A DNA stretch of 23,669 nucleotides from Rubritepida sp. (GTDB lineage Bacteria; Pseudomonadota; Alphaproteobacteria; Acetobacterales; Acetobacteraceae): positions 1-23,669 of the forward strand of contig JAQGHZ010000196.1 of the NCBI GenBank assembly GCA_028291485.1. The letters are read 5' to 3'. The notes beneath the pieces were generated by a model. That model had not been told where the DNA came from and searched no databases. It saw nothing but the letters and a program-made list of their open reading frames with translations. The position numbers and the translations under genes were made by a program. This document shows positions 1-7,603 of this stretch, piece after piece. Within the stretch, counting starts at the first letter, position 1. The number at the start of each line of letters is the position of its first letter.

Positions 1-16
1 TTTCTGGACTCGTCAT
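1..16 (-). CDS. Start of a divergent gene, truncated by the window edge
   Basis: On the reverse strand an ATG at 16 is preceded by a good Shine-Dalgarno sequence (GGGAGG, read from the complement of 23-28) at about 6 bases spacing. Only the first five codons (Met-Thr-Ser-Pro-Glu) are inside the window, so nothing can be said about function. The layout gives a short divergent intergenic region (17-88) shared with the peptidase gene at 89. A LysR-type or other regulator would be a common arrangement, but that is a guess. The call rests only on start codon, ribosome binding site and orientation. Confidence 0.4.
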
Positions 17-88
17 AAGGAACCTCCCGGCCCGCAGGGTGACGCGTCGAGCGACCCGGGTCTAGGCTCCGCGTCCCGGAGGAACGAC

Positions 89-1264
89 ATGACCGACATC
101 ACCCATTACGCGGCCCGGATGGAGCAAGAGCTCGCCTCCATCCTCGCCATGGCCGAGCGCAGCGTGAACATCGACAGCGGCTCCTACATGGCCGAGGGCG
201 TCAATGCGGTCATCGACATCTGGGCCGGCATGCTGGGCAGCCTGGGCTTCAAGGTCGAGCGCAATCCCCTGCCCGGCTTCGGCGACCAGATGACGGCCCG
301 CCTTGATATCGGCGGCAACGGGCCGCGCCTGCTCATCCTCGGTCATGCCGACACGGTCTGGCCGGCGGGCATGGCCGCCGAATGGCCCTTCGCGCGCATC
401 GGCGACCGCATCACCGGCCCGGGCGTGGGCGACATGAAGACCAACGTCATCATGGCGATGCACGCGCTGAAGTTCCTGCTCGCCGACCAGGCGCTGGGCG
501 GCCTCGCCTCCGTCACCTTCTGCGTCGTGCCCGACGAGGAGATCGGCAGCCCCGGCAGCCGCGCCTGGCTCGAAGCCGTCTCGCGCGAGGCGGATCTCTG
601 CCTGACGCTGGAGCCCTGCCGTCCGGGAGGCGGCATGTGCATCGGCCGCGGCGCGATCGGCGCGGTCTACCTCACCGCCACCGGCGTCACGGCCCATGTC
701 GGCGCCAACCGCGAGAACGGCGCCAGCGCCATCGCCGCGCTGGCGGCGCTCGTCGGGCCGCTGGAGGCGCTGGGCGATCCGGCCAACGGCCTCGGCTGCT
801 CCGTCGGCATCTTTCGGGGCGGCGAGGCGCGGCAGGTCGTCCCGGGCCAGGCCGAGATGCATGTGGACCTGCGCGCGCCGGACGACGACGCGGCGGAGAA
901 GCTGCTGGCGCAGGTGCGTGCCCTGGCCTCGCAGGCGCCGGCCGATCCGCGCGTGTCCATCGCCTTCCGCGGCGGCTTCACCCGCCCGGCCTTCCCGACG
1001 CTTCCGGGCACGCTGTCGCTCTACGGCCTTGCGGAGGCTTTCTGCGGGGAGCTGGGCATCCCGGTCTTCTCCGTGGTCTCGCGTGGCGGCTCGGACGGCA
1101 GCTTCGCCGCGCGCCTGGGCGTGCCGACGCTGGACGGGCTCGGCCCCATCACCCACGACACCTGCAGCCGGCGCGAGCAGGTGGAGGTGCCCTCGATCGT
1201 GACGCGCGGCGCGGTGCTGGCGGGCCTGATGGCGGCCGCGGCTGAAGGTCGCGTGCAGGCCTGA
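89..1264 (+). CDS. M20 family metallopeptidase (glutamate carboxypeptidase/ArgE-like)
   Basis: A predicted cytoplasmic two-zinc amidohydrolase of 391 residues that should cleave an amide or peptide bond next to a carboxylate. Visible M20 signatures are HADTVWP at 86-92 (metal ligand His86, catalytic-type Asp88), GVGDMKT with bridging Asp115, the PDEEIGS pair Glu150/Glu151 (general base and metal ligand), TLEP with Glu175, and a C-terminal His356. These match the layout of carboxypeptidase G2. The dimerisation-domain motif VTAHVGA lies near 200-206. The start at 89 has CGGAGGA six to ten bases upstream. No signal peptide is seen. It is the first gene of a forward operon that ends with hyuAB, so an N-acyl or N-carbamoyl amino acid released by ring opening is a reasonable substrate. 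Family confidence is high; exact substrate unknown. Confidence 0.9.
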   Translation: MTDITHYAARMEQELASILAMAERSVNIDSGSYMAEGVNAVIDIWAGMLGSLGFKVERNPLPGFGDQMTARLDIGGNGPRLLILGHADTVWPAGMAAEWPFARIGDRITGPGVGDMKTNVIMAMHALKFLLADQALGGLASVTFCVVPDEEIGSPGSRAWLEAVSREADLCLTLEPCRPGGGMCIGRGAIGAVYLTATGVTAHVGANRENGASAIAALAALVGPLEALGDPANGLGCSVGIFRGGEARQVVPGQAEMHVDLRAPDDDAAEKLLAQVRALASQAPADPRVSIAFRGGFTRPAFPTLPGTLSLYGLAEAFCGELGIPVFSVVSRGGSDGSFAARLGVPTLDGLGPITHDTCSRREQVEVPSIVTRGAVLAGLMAAAAEGRVQA

Positions 1265-1415
1265 AGGCTCCAGTGTACCTCGACCCTCGGCCTGCTCGCG
1301 ATTCTCCCCATGGCCGCCTGGATGCCGCATGGGCTGAGGCGCCCGTCGCCGAATTGACGCCACCCCTTCGGACTCGCACTGTGCCGCCCGGACTCGACCA
1401 GCAGGGATTGGTAAA

Positions 1416-2618
1416 TTGACCGCAGTGCAGCACGATCCGTTCACGCCTCCGCCCGGCTATCGCCTGCGCCTGCCCGGCCCCACCGAGGTGCCGGAAGCTG
1501 TGCGCGCCGCCCTCGCGCGGCCCATGATCAACCATCGCGGCCCCGAATTCCGCGCGATGCTGGCCGAGACCGAGGAGCTGATCCGCCCCGTCCTCGGCAC
1601 GCAGAATCCCGTGATCTTCCTGGCCGGCTCCGGCACGGCGGCGATGGAGGCGACGCTCGCCAATATCCTCGCCCCCGGCGAGCGCGTGCTGGTGGCCTCG
1701 CATGGCCAGTTCGGCGAGCGCTTCGCCGAGATCGCCCGCTGCCTCGGCGCCGAGGTGGACGTGGTGGAGTTCACCTGGGGCGAGGCGCCGGATCCGGCCG
1801 TGGTCGGCGCGAAGCTGGCCGAGGCGGATTACGGCGCATTGCTCGTCACGCACAATGAGAGCTCGACCGGCGCCGTCGCCGATCTCGCGGGCCTGGGCAG
1901 GCTGACGCAGGGCACGCGCACGCTGCTCGTCACCGATTCCGTGAGCGGCCTCGCCGGCCTCGAGATGCGGCAGGACGAATGGGGCGTGGACGTGGTCGTC
2001 TCCGCCTCCCAGAAGGCGCTGATGTGCCCGCCGGGCCTGGGCCTGGTGAGCCTCAGCGAACGCGCCCGCGCCCGCGTGATGCGCAACGAGGCGATGCCGC
2101 GCTTCTTCTTCGACTTCCGCAAGGCGCTCACCGCCGCCGAGAAGCACGAGACGCCCTTCACGCCGAGCGTCTCCCATGTCGCCGGGCTGCATATGGCGCT
2201 GAAGATGATCGAGGCGGAGACGCTGCCGAAGGTGCTCTCGCGCCACCGCCGCCTCGCCGACGCGCTGCGCGCCGGCGGCGCCGCGATGGGCCTCAGCGAG
2301 TTCACCCGCGCGTCGCGTCGCTCCACGACCGTCGTGGTCTTCGAGGTGCCGGCGTCGCTGCAGGGCGGCGACATCGTGCGGCTGATGTACCAGCGCCACG
2401 CCTGCGTCATCGCCGGCGCGCGCAACCGGCTCCAGGGCCGGGTGATCCGCATCGGCGTGATGGGCGGGCATAACGAGGGCACGATCCTGACCGACCTCGT
2501 GCAGCTCGAATCCGTGCTGCGCGAGCTGGGCCATCCGGTCGCCGCCGGTGCCGGCGTGGCGGCAGCCGCCGCCTTCCTCGCCGGCGCGCCGGAGAAGGTC
2601 GCCCAGGCCGCGGAATAA
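1416..2618 (+). CDS. Class V PLP-dependent aminotransferase (alanine-glyoxylate/serine-pyruvate type)
   Basis: A 400-residue fold-type I aminotransferase. N-terminal GPTEVP (21-26) and RGPEF (41-45) are typical of the alanine-glyoxylate, serine-glyoxylate and ureidoglycine-glyoxylate aminotransferase group. HNESSTG (146-152) and TDSVSG with Asp174 line the cofactor pocket, and SASQK places the Schiff-base lysine at 200. The start is a TTG at 1416 with AGGGA eight bases before it; the next option, GTG at 1425, is too far from that site. It follows the peptidase gene after 151 bases that hold no gene and only a poor promoter-like match (TTGACG at 1354). It precedes a Bug protein and hyuAB, suggesting transamination of the amino product, perhaps onto glyoxylate or pyruvate. 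The specific amino donor is not determinable. Confidence 0.88.
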   Translation: MTAVQHDPFTPPPGYRLRLPGPTEVPEAVRAALARPMINHRGPEFRAMLAETEELIRPVLGTQNPVIFLAGSGTAAMEATLANILAPGERVLVASHGQFGERFAEIARCLGAEVDVVEFTWGEAPDPAVVGAKLAEADYGALLVTHNESSTGAVADLAGLGRLTQGTRTLLVTDSVSGLAGLEMRQDEWGVDVVVSASQKALMCPPGLGLVSLSERARARVMRNEAMPRFFFDFRKALTAAEKHETPFTPSVSHVAGLHMALKMIEAETLPKVLSRHRRLADALRAGGAAMGLSEFTRASRRSTTVVVFEVPASLQGGDIVRLMYQRHACVIAGARNRLQGRVIRIGVMGGHNEGTILTDLVQLESVLRELGHPVAAGAGVAAAAAFLAGAPEKVAQAAE

Positions 2619-2677
2619 CGGGTTTCCGGCGGACGCGGCTTTGTCGATCATTGGCGCGTCGCCGCGAAGGGGATTTC

Positions 2678-3652
2678 ATGATGCATCGCCGTGACCTGCC
2701 CGCGCTGGGCCTCGCGCTCGCCGCGGGATCCGCCTCCGCCCCCGCCTTTGGGCAGGAGGTCGTGAACCGGCCGATCCGCCTGGTCGTGCCCTTCGCGCAG
2801 GGCGGCACGACGGACCTGCTCGGACGCCTGATCGCCGAGCGCTCCCACGCCGAGTTCGGCCAGCCCATGGTGGTGGACATCCGCCCCGGCGCCTCGGGCA
2901 CGATCGGCGCCGGCCAGGTGGCGCTGAGCCGCGCCGACGGCACCACGCTGCTGATGGGGGCGCCGCCGACGCATGCGACGGCCAAGGCGCTCTACCCCAA
3001 CCTGCCTTATGATCCCGTGCGCGACTTCGCGCCGGTGGCGTTGATCGCGACCGTGCCCAACCTGGTCGCGGTCAACAACGCGGTGCCGGTGCGCAGCATC
3101 GCCGAGCTGATCGCCTGGTCGCGCGCGCATCCGGGCACGATCAACTACGGCTCCGCCGGCAATGGCGCGACCACGCATCTCTCCGGCGAGCTGCTGAAGC
3201 TCATGACCGGCGCGGACATCACGCACATCCCCTATCGCGGCAGCGGCGCCGCGCTGATCGACCTGCTCGGCGGGCAGATCCAGCTCATGTTCGAGAACCT
3301 GCCCACCATCATCGACCATGTGCGCGAGGGGCGGCTGCGCGGCCTGGCCGTCACCTCGCCGCAGCGCAGCCCCTCGGCGCCCGAGCTGCCCACCGTGGCC
3401 GAGACCGTGCCGGGCTACGAAGCCCTCTCCTGGTTCGGCATCTTCGCGCCCGCCGGTACGCCGGCTCCGCTGGTGCTGCGGCTGCACCAGGGCATCCGGC
3501 GCATCATGACGGATCCCGTCGTGCGCGCCCGCTTCGTGGAACTCGGCGCCGAGCGCGCCGATGGTCCGCCGGAGGAGTTCGCGGAACTGGTCCGCGTGGA
3601 ATCCGAACGCTGGGGCCGCGTCATCCGCGACGCCCAGGTCACCATCCAGTAG
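2678..3652 (+). CDS. Bug/TctC family tripartite tricarboxylate transporter solute-binding protein (1)
   Basis: A periplasmic solute-binding protein of about 324 residues. The reading frame extends to a TTG at 2651, but AAGGGGA at 2667-2673 positions initiation at the tandem ATGs at 2678/2681. The N-terminus has a twin-arginine-like pair followed by a hydrophobic stretch and an Ala-x-Ala-type cleavage region (signal peptide, roughly 1-25). Bug hallmarks follow: VPFAQGGTTD, PGASGTIGA, YGSAGNGATTHLSGELL, IPYRGSG, and a C-terminal PTVAE...PGYEA...SWFGIFAPAGTP block. Bug proteins bind carboxylates or amino-acid-like ligands through their carboxylate groups. No TctA or TctB membrane partner is in the window. 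Its position inside the M20/aminotransferase/hyuAB operon suggests it captures the substrate of those enzymes. Confidence 0.9.
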   Translation: MMHRRDLPALGLALAAGSASAPAFGQEVVNRPIRLVVPFAQGGTTDLLGRLIAERSHAEFGQPMVVDIRPGASGTIGAGQVALSRADGTTLLMGAPPTHATAKALYPNLPYDPVRDFAPVALIATVPNLVAVNNAVPVRSIAELIAWSRAHPGTINYGSAGNGATTHLSGELLKLMTGADITHIPYRGSGAALIDLLGGQIQLMFENLPTIIDHVREGRLRGLAVTSPQRSPSAPELPTVAETVPGYEALSWFGIFAPAGTPAPLVLRLHQGIRRIMTDPVVRARFVELGAERADGPPEEFAELVRVESERWGRVIRDAQVTIQ

Positions 3653-3661
3653 GACATCCCC

Positions 3662-5728
3662 TTGCCCTCGCTTTCCCTTGGTATCGACATCGGCGGTACC
3701 TTCACCGACCTCGTGCTCCATGATCCCGCGCATATCAGCTCCGGCAGCCTGAAGGTGCTCACGACGCATGCCGACCCGGTGCTCGGAATCCTGGAGGGGA
3801 CGAAGCGCCTCCTCGGCGAGTCCGGCGCGAATGCGGCGGAGATCGGCCGCGTGGTGCATGCGACGACGCTGTTCACCAATGCGCTGATCGAGCGGAAGGG
3901 CGCGCGCACGGCGCTGCTCACGACCGAGGGCTTTTCCGACATCCTGCAGATCGGCCGCGAGCGGCGCTACGAGCTCTACGACCTGCAGCTCACGCCGCCC
4001 GCGCCGCTGGTGCCCGCCAAGCTGCGGCTGGAGGTGCCGGAGCGCGTTAAGGCCGATGGCACGGTGCTGCGCGCCCTCGACATGGAGGCGCTGGACGCCG
4101 CCGCGCAGCAGGCGATCGATGGTGGCGCGGAATCCGTCGCCATCCTCTTCCTGCACAGCGACCTGCATCCGGAGCACGAGCGCCGGGCGGCCGAACGGCT
4201 CGCGGAAAAATTCCCGCAGCTCAGCGTCACCGCCTCCCACACCATCGTGCGCGAGGTCCGCGAGTACGAGCGCGGCTCGACCGCCACTGCCAACGCCTAT
4301 GTCGCGCCCATGGCCGGCCGCTACCTCGCGCGGCTCTCCGGCGAGCTGGCCGGCCTGCGCATCGACGCGCCGTTGCTGCTGATGCTCTCCAACGGCGGGC
4401 TCACGCATGTGGAGGAGGCGCAGCGGGCGCCCGTGCAGCTGCTGGAATCCGGCCCGGCCGCCGGCGCGCTGGCCGCCGCCCATCTCGCCGGCCCCTCCGA
4501 GCCGCGCATCCTCGCCTTCGACATGGGCGGCACCACGGCCAAGCTCAGCGTCGTGGAGCATGGCGAGCCCGAGATCGTCTTCGGCTTCGAGGCCGCCCGC
4601 CAGGCGCGCTTCATCGAGGGCAGCGGGTTGCCCATCCGCATCTCCGCCGTGGACCTCATGGAGATCGGCGCCGGCGGCGGCTCCATCGCTCGGCGCGACG
4701 CGATCGGGCTGCTGAAGGTCGGCCCGGATTCCGCCGGCTCCGAACCCGGCCCCGCCTGCTACGGCCGCGGCGGCACGGCGCCGACGGTGACGGACGCGAA
4801 CCTGCTGCTGGGCTACCTCGACCCGACGCGCTTCGCCGGCGGTAGCCTGCCGCTCGACCGCGCCGCCGCCGAAGCCGCGATGGACAGGCTGGCGCAATCC
4901 CTCGGCATCACGCGCGACGCCGCGGCCTGGGGCATCCACGACGTGGTGACCGAGGCCATGGCCGGCGCAGCGCGCACCCACCTCGCCGAGCGCGGCCGCG
5001 ACGCCTCGGGCTTCACCCTGGTCTGCACCGGCGGCGGTGGGCCGGTGCACGGCTACCACCTAGCGCGCAAGCTCGGCATCAAGCGGATGGTGATTCCGCC
5101 CGAGGCGGGCGTCGCCTCGGCCTTCGGCCTGCTCACCGCGCCGCCGCGCGTGGATCGCGTGGCCACGCTGGGCCGGCGCCTGATGGCCTGGAGTGCCCCG
5201 GAACTGGAGGCGGCCTTCGCCGCGCTGGAAGCCGACGCGAAGGCCGTGCTGGAGCGCGGCGGCTTCGCCGAGGGCGCCTCCTCCGAGCGCATCGTGGACG
5301 CCCGCTGCGTCGGCCAGGGCGCGCACATGCCCGTCATCCTGCCACCCGGCCCCTGGCCTGCCGACGACGACGCCCTGCACGCCCTCATCGCGACCGCCTT
5401 CCAGGCCGCCTATCTGGCGCGCTTCCGCCGCCCGCCGCCGAACGTGCCGATCGACCTCGTGCATGCCCGCGTGGTGCTGCGCGGCGCGAAGGCCGCGACG
5501 GAGCTTGCGGCCGCGCGCTTCGGGGAGACGACCGGCGCGGGCGAGCGGGAAATCCTCGCCGACGGGATCTCCGGCATGGCCCGGATCCACGATCGCGACG
5601 GGCTGCGCCCCGGTTTCACGGCCAGCGGCCCGGCGCTCGTCGAGGAGGCGGGGTCCACGCTGGTCGTCGGCCCCAAGGGCCGCTTCACGGTGCTGGATTC
5701 CGGAAACATCCTGGTGGAGATCGGCTGA
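3662..5728 (+). CDS. hyuA: Hydantoinase/oxoprolinase subunit A (HyuA family)
   Basis: A 688-residue ATP-binding subunit of the N-methylhydantoinase, 5-oxoprolinase and acetone/acetophenone carboxylase family. The N-terminal Hydant_A_N domain begins with GIDIGGTFTD (7-16). The actin-like ATPase part shows DMGGTTAKL (287-295), EIGAGGGS (334-341) and TGGGGPVHGY (456-465), the phosphate- and adenosine-binding loops. Initiation is at TTG 3662, with AGGA overlapping the stop codon of the Bug gene seven bases upstream; no other start lies close enough. It overlaps hyuB by one base (TGATG), indicating translational coupling and a stoichiometric complex. Family members open cyclic imides or carboxylate ketones at the cost of ATP. 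The peptidase and aminotransferase neighbours favour a cyclic amide, not a ketone, but this is inference. Confidence 0.92.
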   Translation: MPSLSLGIDIGGTFTDLVLHDPAHISSGSLKVLTTHADPVLGILEGTKRLLGESGANAAEIGRVVHATTLFTNALIERKGARTALLTTEGFSDILQIGRERRYELYDLQLTPPAPLVPAKLRLEVPERVKADGTVLRALDMEALDAAAQQAIDGGAESVAILFLHSDLHPEHERRAAERLAEKFPQLSVTASHTIVREVREYERGSTATANAYVAPMAGRYLARLSGELAGLRIDAPLLLMLSNGGLTHVEEAQRAPVQLLESGPAAGALAAAHLAGPSEPRILAFDMGGTTAKLSVVEHGEPEIVFGFEAARQARFIEGSGLPIRISAVDLMEIGAGGGSIARRDAIGLLKVGPDSAGSEPGPACYGRGGTAPTVTDANLLLGYLDPTRFAGGSLPLDRAAAEAAMDRLAQSLGITRDAAAWGIHDVVTEAMAGAARTHLAERGRDASGFTLVCTGGGGPVHGYHLARKLGIKRMVIPPEAGVASAFGLLTAPPRVDRVATLGRRLMAWSAPELEAAFAALEADAKAVLERGGFAEGASSERIVDARCVGQGAHMPVILPPGPWPADDDALHALIATAFQAAYLARFRRPPPNVPIDLVHARVVLRGAKAATELAAARFGETTGAGEREILADGISGMARIHDRDGLRPGFTASGPALVEEAGSTLVVGPKGRFTVLDSGNILVEIG

Positions 5729-7269
5729 TGGCCCTGGACCCCGTGAAGCTGGAGCTGGTCTGGACGCGGCTCATCTCCGCCGTGGACGAGGCGGCCAAGG
5801 CCATCGTCCGCACCTCCTTCTCCACCCTCTCCAACGAGGCGAACGACTTCGCCTGCGTGCTGACCGACGCGCAGGGCCGCTCCCTCGCGCAGAACACCGG
5901 CTCCATCCCGAGCTTCATCGGCACGCTGCCGGCCACCGTCCGCGCCATCTGCGCGCGCGTCGCGCCGGCCGAGATGCGGGCCGGCGACATCTACATCACC
6001 AACAACCCCTGGATCGGCACGGGCCACCTCAACGACGTCTGCCTGGTCCGGCCGGTCTTCCATGGCGGGCGGATCGTGGCCTTCGGCGCCACGACCAGCC
6101 ACGTCCCCGACATCGGCGGGCGGATCCGCAGCACCGAGGCGCGCGAGCTCTTCGAGGAAGGCTTCCACATCCCGCCGATGCGCCTGCTGCGCGAGGGCGT
6201 GGCGGATGCGACGCTCATCACCCTGCTGCGCACCAATATCCGCACGCCGGACCAGACCGAGGGCGACATCTGGGCCCAGGCCGCGGCCGTCACCCTCATC
6301 GGCGACCGCGTGGTGGCGACCCTGGAGGATCACGGCCTCGCCGATCTCACGGAGGTCGGGGACGAGATTTTCGACCGCTCCGAGATCGCCATGCGGGAGC
6401 GGCTGCGCAGCATTCCCGATGGCACCTACCGCCACGCCTTCGAGACCGACGGGCTCGACAGGCCCTTTCACCTGCAGGTGGCGATCACTGCGAAGGATGG
6501 CGACGTCCTGGTGGATTTCGCCGGCAGCAGCCCGCAGCAGCCGCGCTCGGTGAACTGTCCCTTCACCTACACGCGGGCCATGAGCTGGTTCGTGCTCAAG
6601 GCGATGCTGCTGCCCGAGCTACCCTCCAATGACGGCATCTTCCGCCCCATCCGCATCGCGGCGCCGGAAGGTTCCATCGTGAACCCGAAGGAGCCGGCCT
6701 CCGTCGGCGGCCGCGCCGCGACCGGCCACTACGTGCCCGTGCTGATCTTCGGCGCGCTGGCCGAGGCCCTGCCGGACAAGGTGCGCGCCGCGCCCGGCAG
6801 CCCGCTCTGGATGATGAGCATCGCCGGCCGCGACGCCGCCGATCAGCCCTTCGCCAGCACGCTCTTCTTCAACGGCGGCACCGGGGCGGGCGCCGCGCAG
6901 GACGGCGTGGACAGCATCTCCTGGCCCTCCAACATCTCCGCCACGCCCGTCGAGATCGCCGAGCGCACCGCGCCCGTGCTCATCCACCGCAAGATCTCGC
7001 GGCCGGGCTCCGGCGGGACGGGCCGGCACGCCGGTGGGCGCGGCCACGAGACCGAGGTGGAGAGCGAGGTGGACAACATGGCCGCCGTCTTCGTCACCGA
7101 GCGCATGAAGTTTCCCGCCCCCGGCCTCTTCGGCGGCGGCGCGGGCGCCATGGGCGAGGTGCTGATCGACGGGAAACCCGCCAACACCCGCCAGCAGCAG
7201 GTGCTGGACCGCGGCACGCGCGTCATCCTGCGCACGCCCGGCGGCGGGGGCTACGGCGAGCCCGCGTGA
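5728..7269 (+). CDS. hyuB: Hydantoinase/oxoprolinase subunit B (HyuB family)
   Basis: A 513-residue partner subunit of HyuA. The N-terminal region carries the family pattern NDFACVLTDAQG followed by NTGSIPSFIGTLPATV and TNNPWIGTGHLNDV, and then SHVPDIGGR; the conserved Asp/His residues in these blocks are the metal/substrate site of the Hydantoinase_B fold. The mid-region motif NPKEPASVGGR and the glycine-rich C-terminus GGGGYGEPA are also typical. The start ATG shares one base with the hyuA stop, so translation is coupled. Family members catalyse the hydrolytic or carboxylating half-reaction on the intermediate phosphorylated by HyuA. It is the last intact gene of the forward operon. Confidence 0.92.
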   Translation: MALDPVKLELVWTRLISAVDEAAKAIVRTSFSTLSNEANDFACVLTDAQGRSLAQNTGSIPSFIGTLPATVRAICARVAPAEMRAGDIYITNNPWIGTGHLNDVCLVRPVFHGGRIVAFGATTSHVPDIGGRIRSTEARELFEEGFHIPPMRLLREGVADATLITLLRTNIRTPDQTEGDIWAQAAAVTLIGDRVVATLEDHGLADLTEVGDEIFDRSEIAMRERLRSIPDGTYRHAFETDGLDRPFHLQVAITAKDGDVLVDFAGSSPQQPRSVNCPFTYTRAMSWFVLKAMLLPELPSNDGIFRPIRIAAPEGSIVNPKEPASVGGRAATGHYVPVLIFGALAEALPDKVRAAPGSPLWMMSIAGRDAADQPFASTLFFNGGTGAGAAQDGVDSISWPSNISATPVEIAERTAPVLIHRKISRPGSGGTGRHAGGRGHETEVESEVDNMAAVFVTERMKFPAPGLFGGGAGAMGEVLIDGKPANTRQQQVLDRGTRVILRTPGGGGYGEPA

Positions 7270-7596
7270 CGCAACGGCCCTTCCTTCGCCGGGAAGGGGC
7301 CGCCCTCCTCGGCCTCCTCTCGGTGGTCCTGCTGAACACGATCGGCGCGGACCTCCTCGCGGGCCTCCCGATCGCCTGGTAGCTGGCGGTGCTGGGGCCG
7401 GCGGTGATGCTGATCAGCGTGGTGACAGGCAGCAGGTCGTGCTCGGATTGTCTGCCGAATTCATGGCGCTGCTGATCCTGACGCTCTTCGTGAGCCTGGC
7501 GACCATTAGGTACGGGGCGGACCAATGTGCTGCTGGGGGCGGTGCACCTGATCCTGTTCGCGGCCTATGTGGCGCTGCTGTTCCAGCCTCGAGGGG
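7266..7596 (+). pseudogene. Degraded remnant of a ChaA-like calcium/proton antiporter
   Basis: No intact gene lies between hyuB and rnd, but conceptual translation recovers pieces of a membrane protein. From GTG 7266 the frame reads a hydrophobic N-terminus ending at an in-frame TAG (7380-7382), then continues LAVLGPAVMLISVVTG. A frameshift near 7430 leads to QQVVLGLSAEF followed by MALLILTLFVSLATI. A second shift near 7508 gives GTGRTNVLLGAVHL and then ILFAAYVALLFQP. The last block closely resembles the E. coli ChaA C-terminus (STGRTNVLNGAAHLALFAAY, from memory). Only roughly 110 residues remain of a protein normally about 350 long, so most of the middle, including the antiporter acidic motifs, is deleted. 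The C-terminal assignment is fairly sure; the N-terminal part is less so. Confidence 0.62.
7275..7302 (+). terminator. Possible hairpin terminator after hyuB
   Basis: CGGCCCTTCC (7275-7284) pairs with GGAAGGGGCCG (7292-7302) around a seven-base loop, with one bulged base on the right arm. It begins six bases after the hyuB stop, where an operon terminator is expected. There is no T-rich tail, and the same bases also read as the N-terminal part of the degraded antiporter frame, so the fold could be coincidental. Confidence 0.35.
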
Positions 7597-7603
7597 CGCG
7601 CAG

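Noticed and set aside
1265..1415. Possible gene or internal promoter in the 151-base gap after the M20 gene
   Set aside because: No coding frame with family resemblance is present, and the only promoter match (TTGACG with CACTGT) is too weak to list as a feature.
62..1444. Long reverse-strand open frame opposite the M20 peptidase and spacer
   Set aside because: It is an antisense shadow of a GC-rich gene: low-complexity Arg/Ala/Gly/His composition, no recognisable motif, and it fully overlaps a clear M20 enzyme.
2651..2677. TTG start nine codons upstream for Bug protein 1
   Set aside because: No ribosome binding site precedes it, whereas AAGGGGA is well placed for the ATG at 2678/2681 and the signal peptide begins there.
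2648..5059. 803-codon reverse open frame opposite Bug 1 and hyuA
   Set aside because: Antisense mirror frame caused by third-position GC bias; composition is unlike any protein family and two well-supported genes lie on the other strand.
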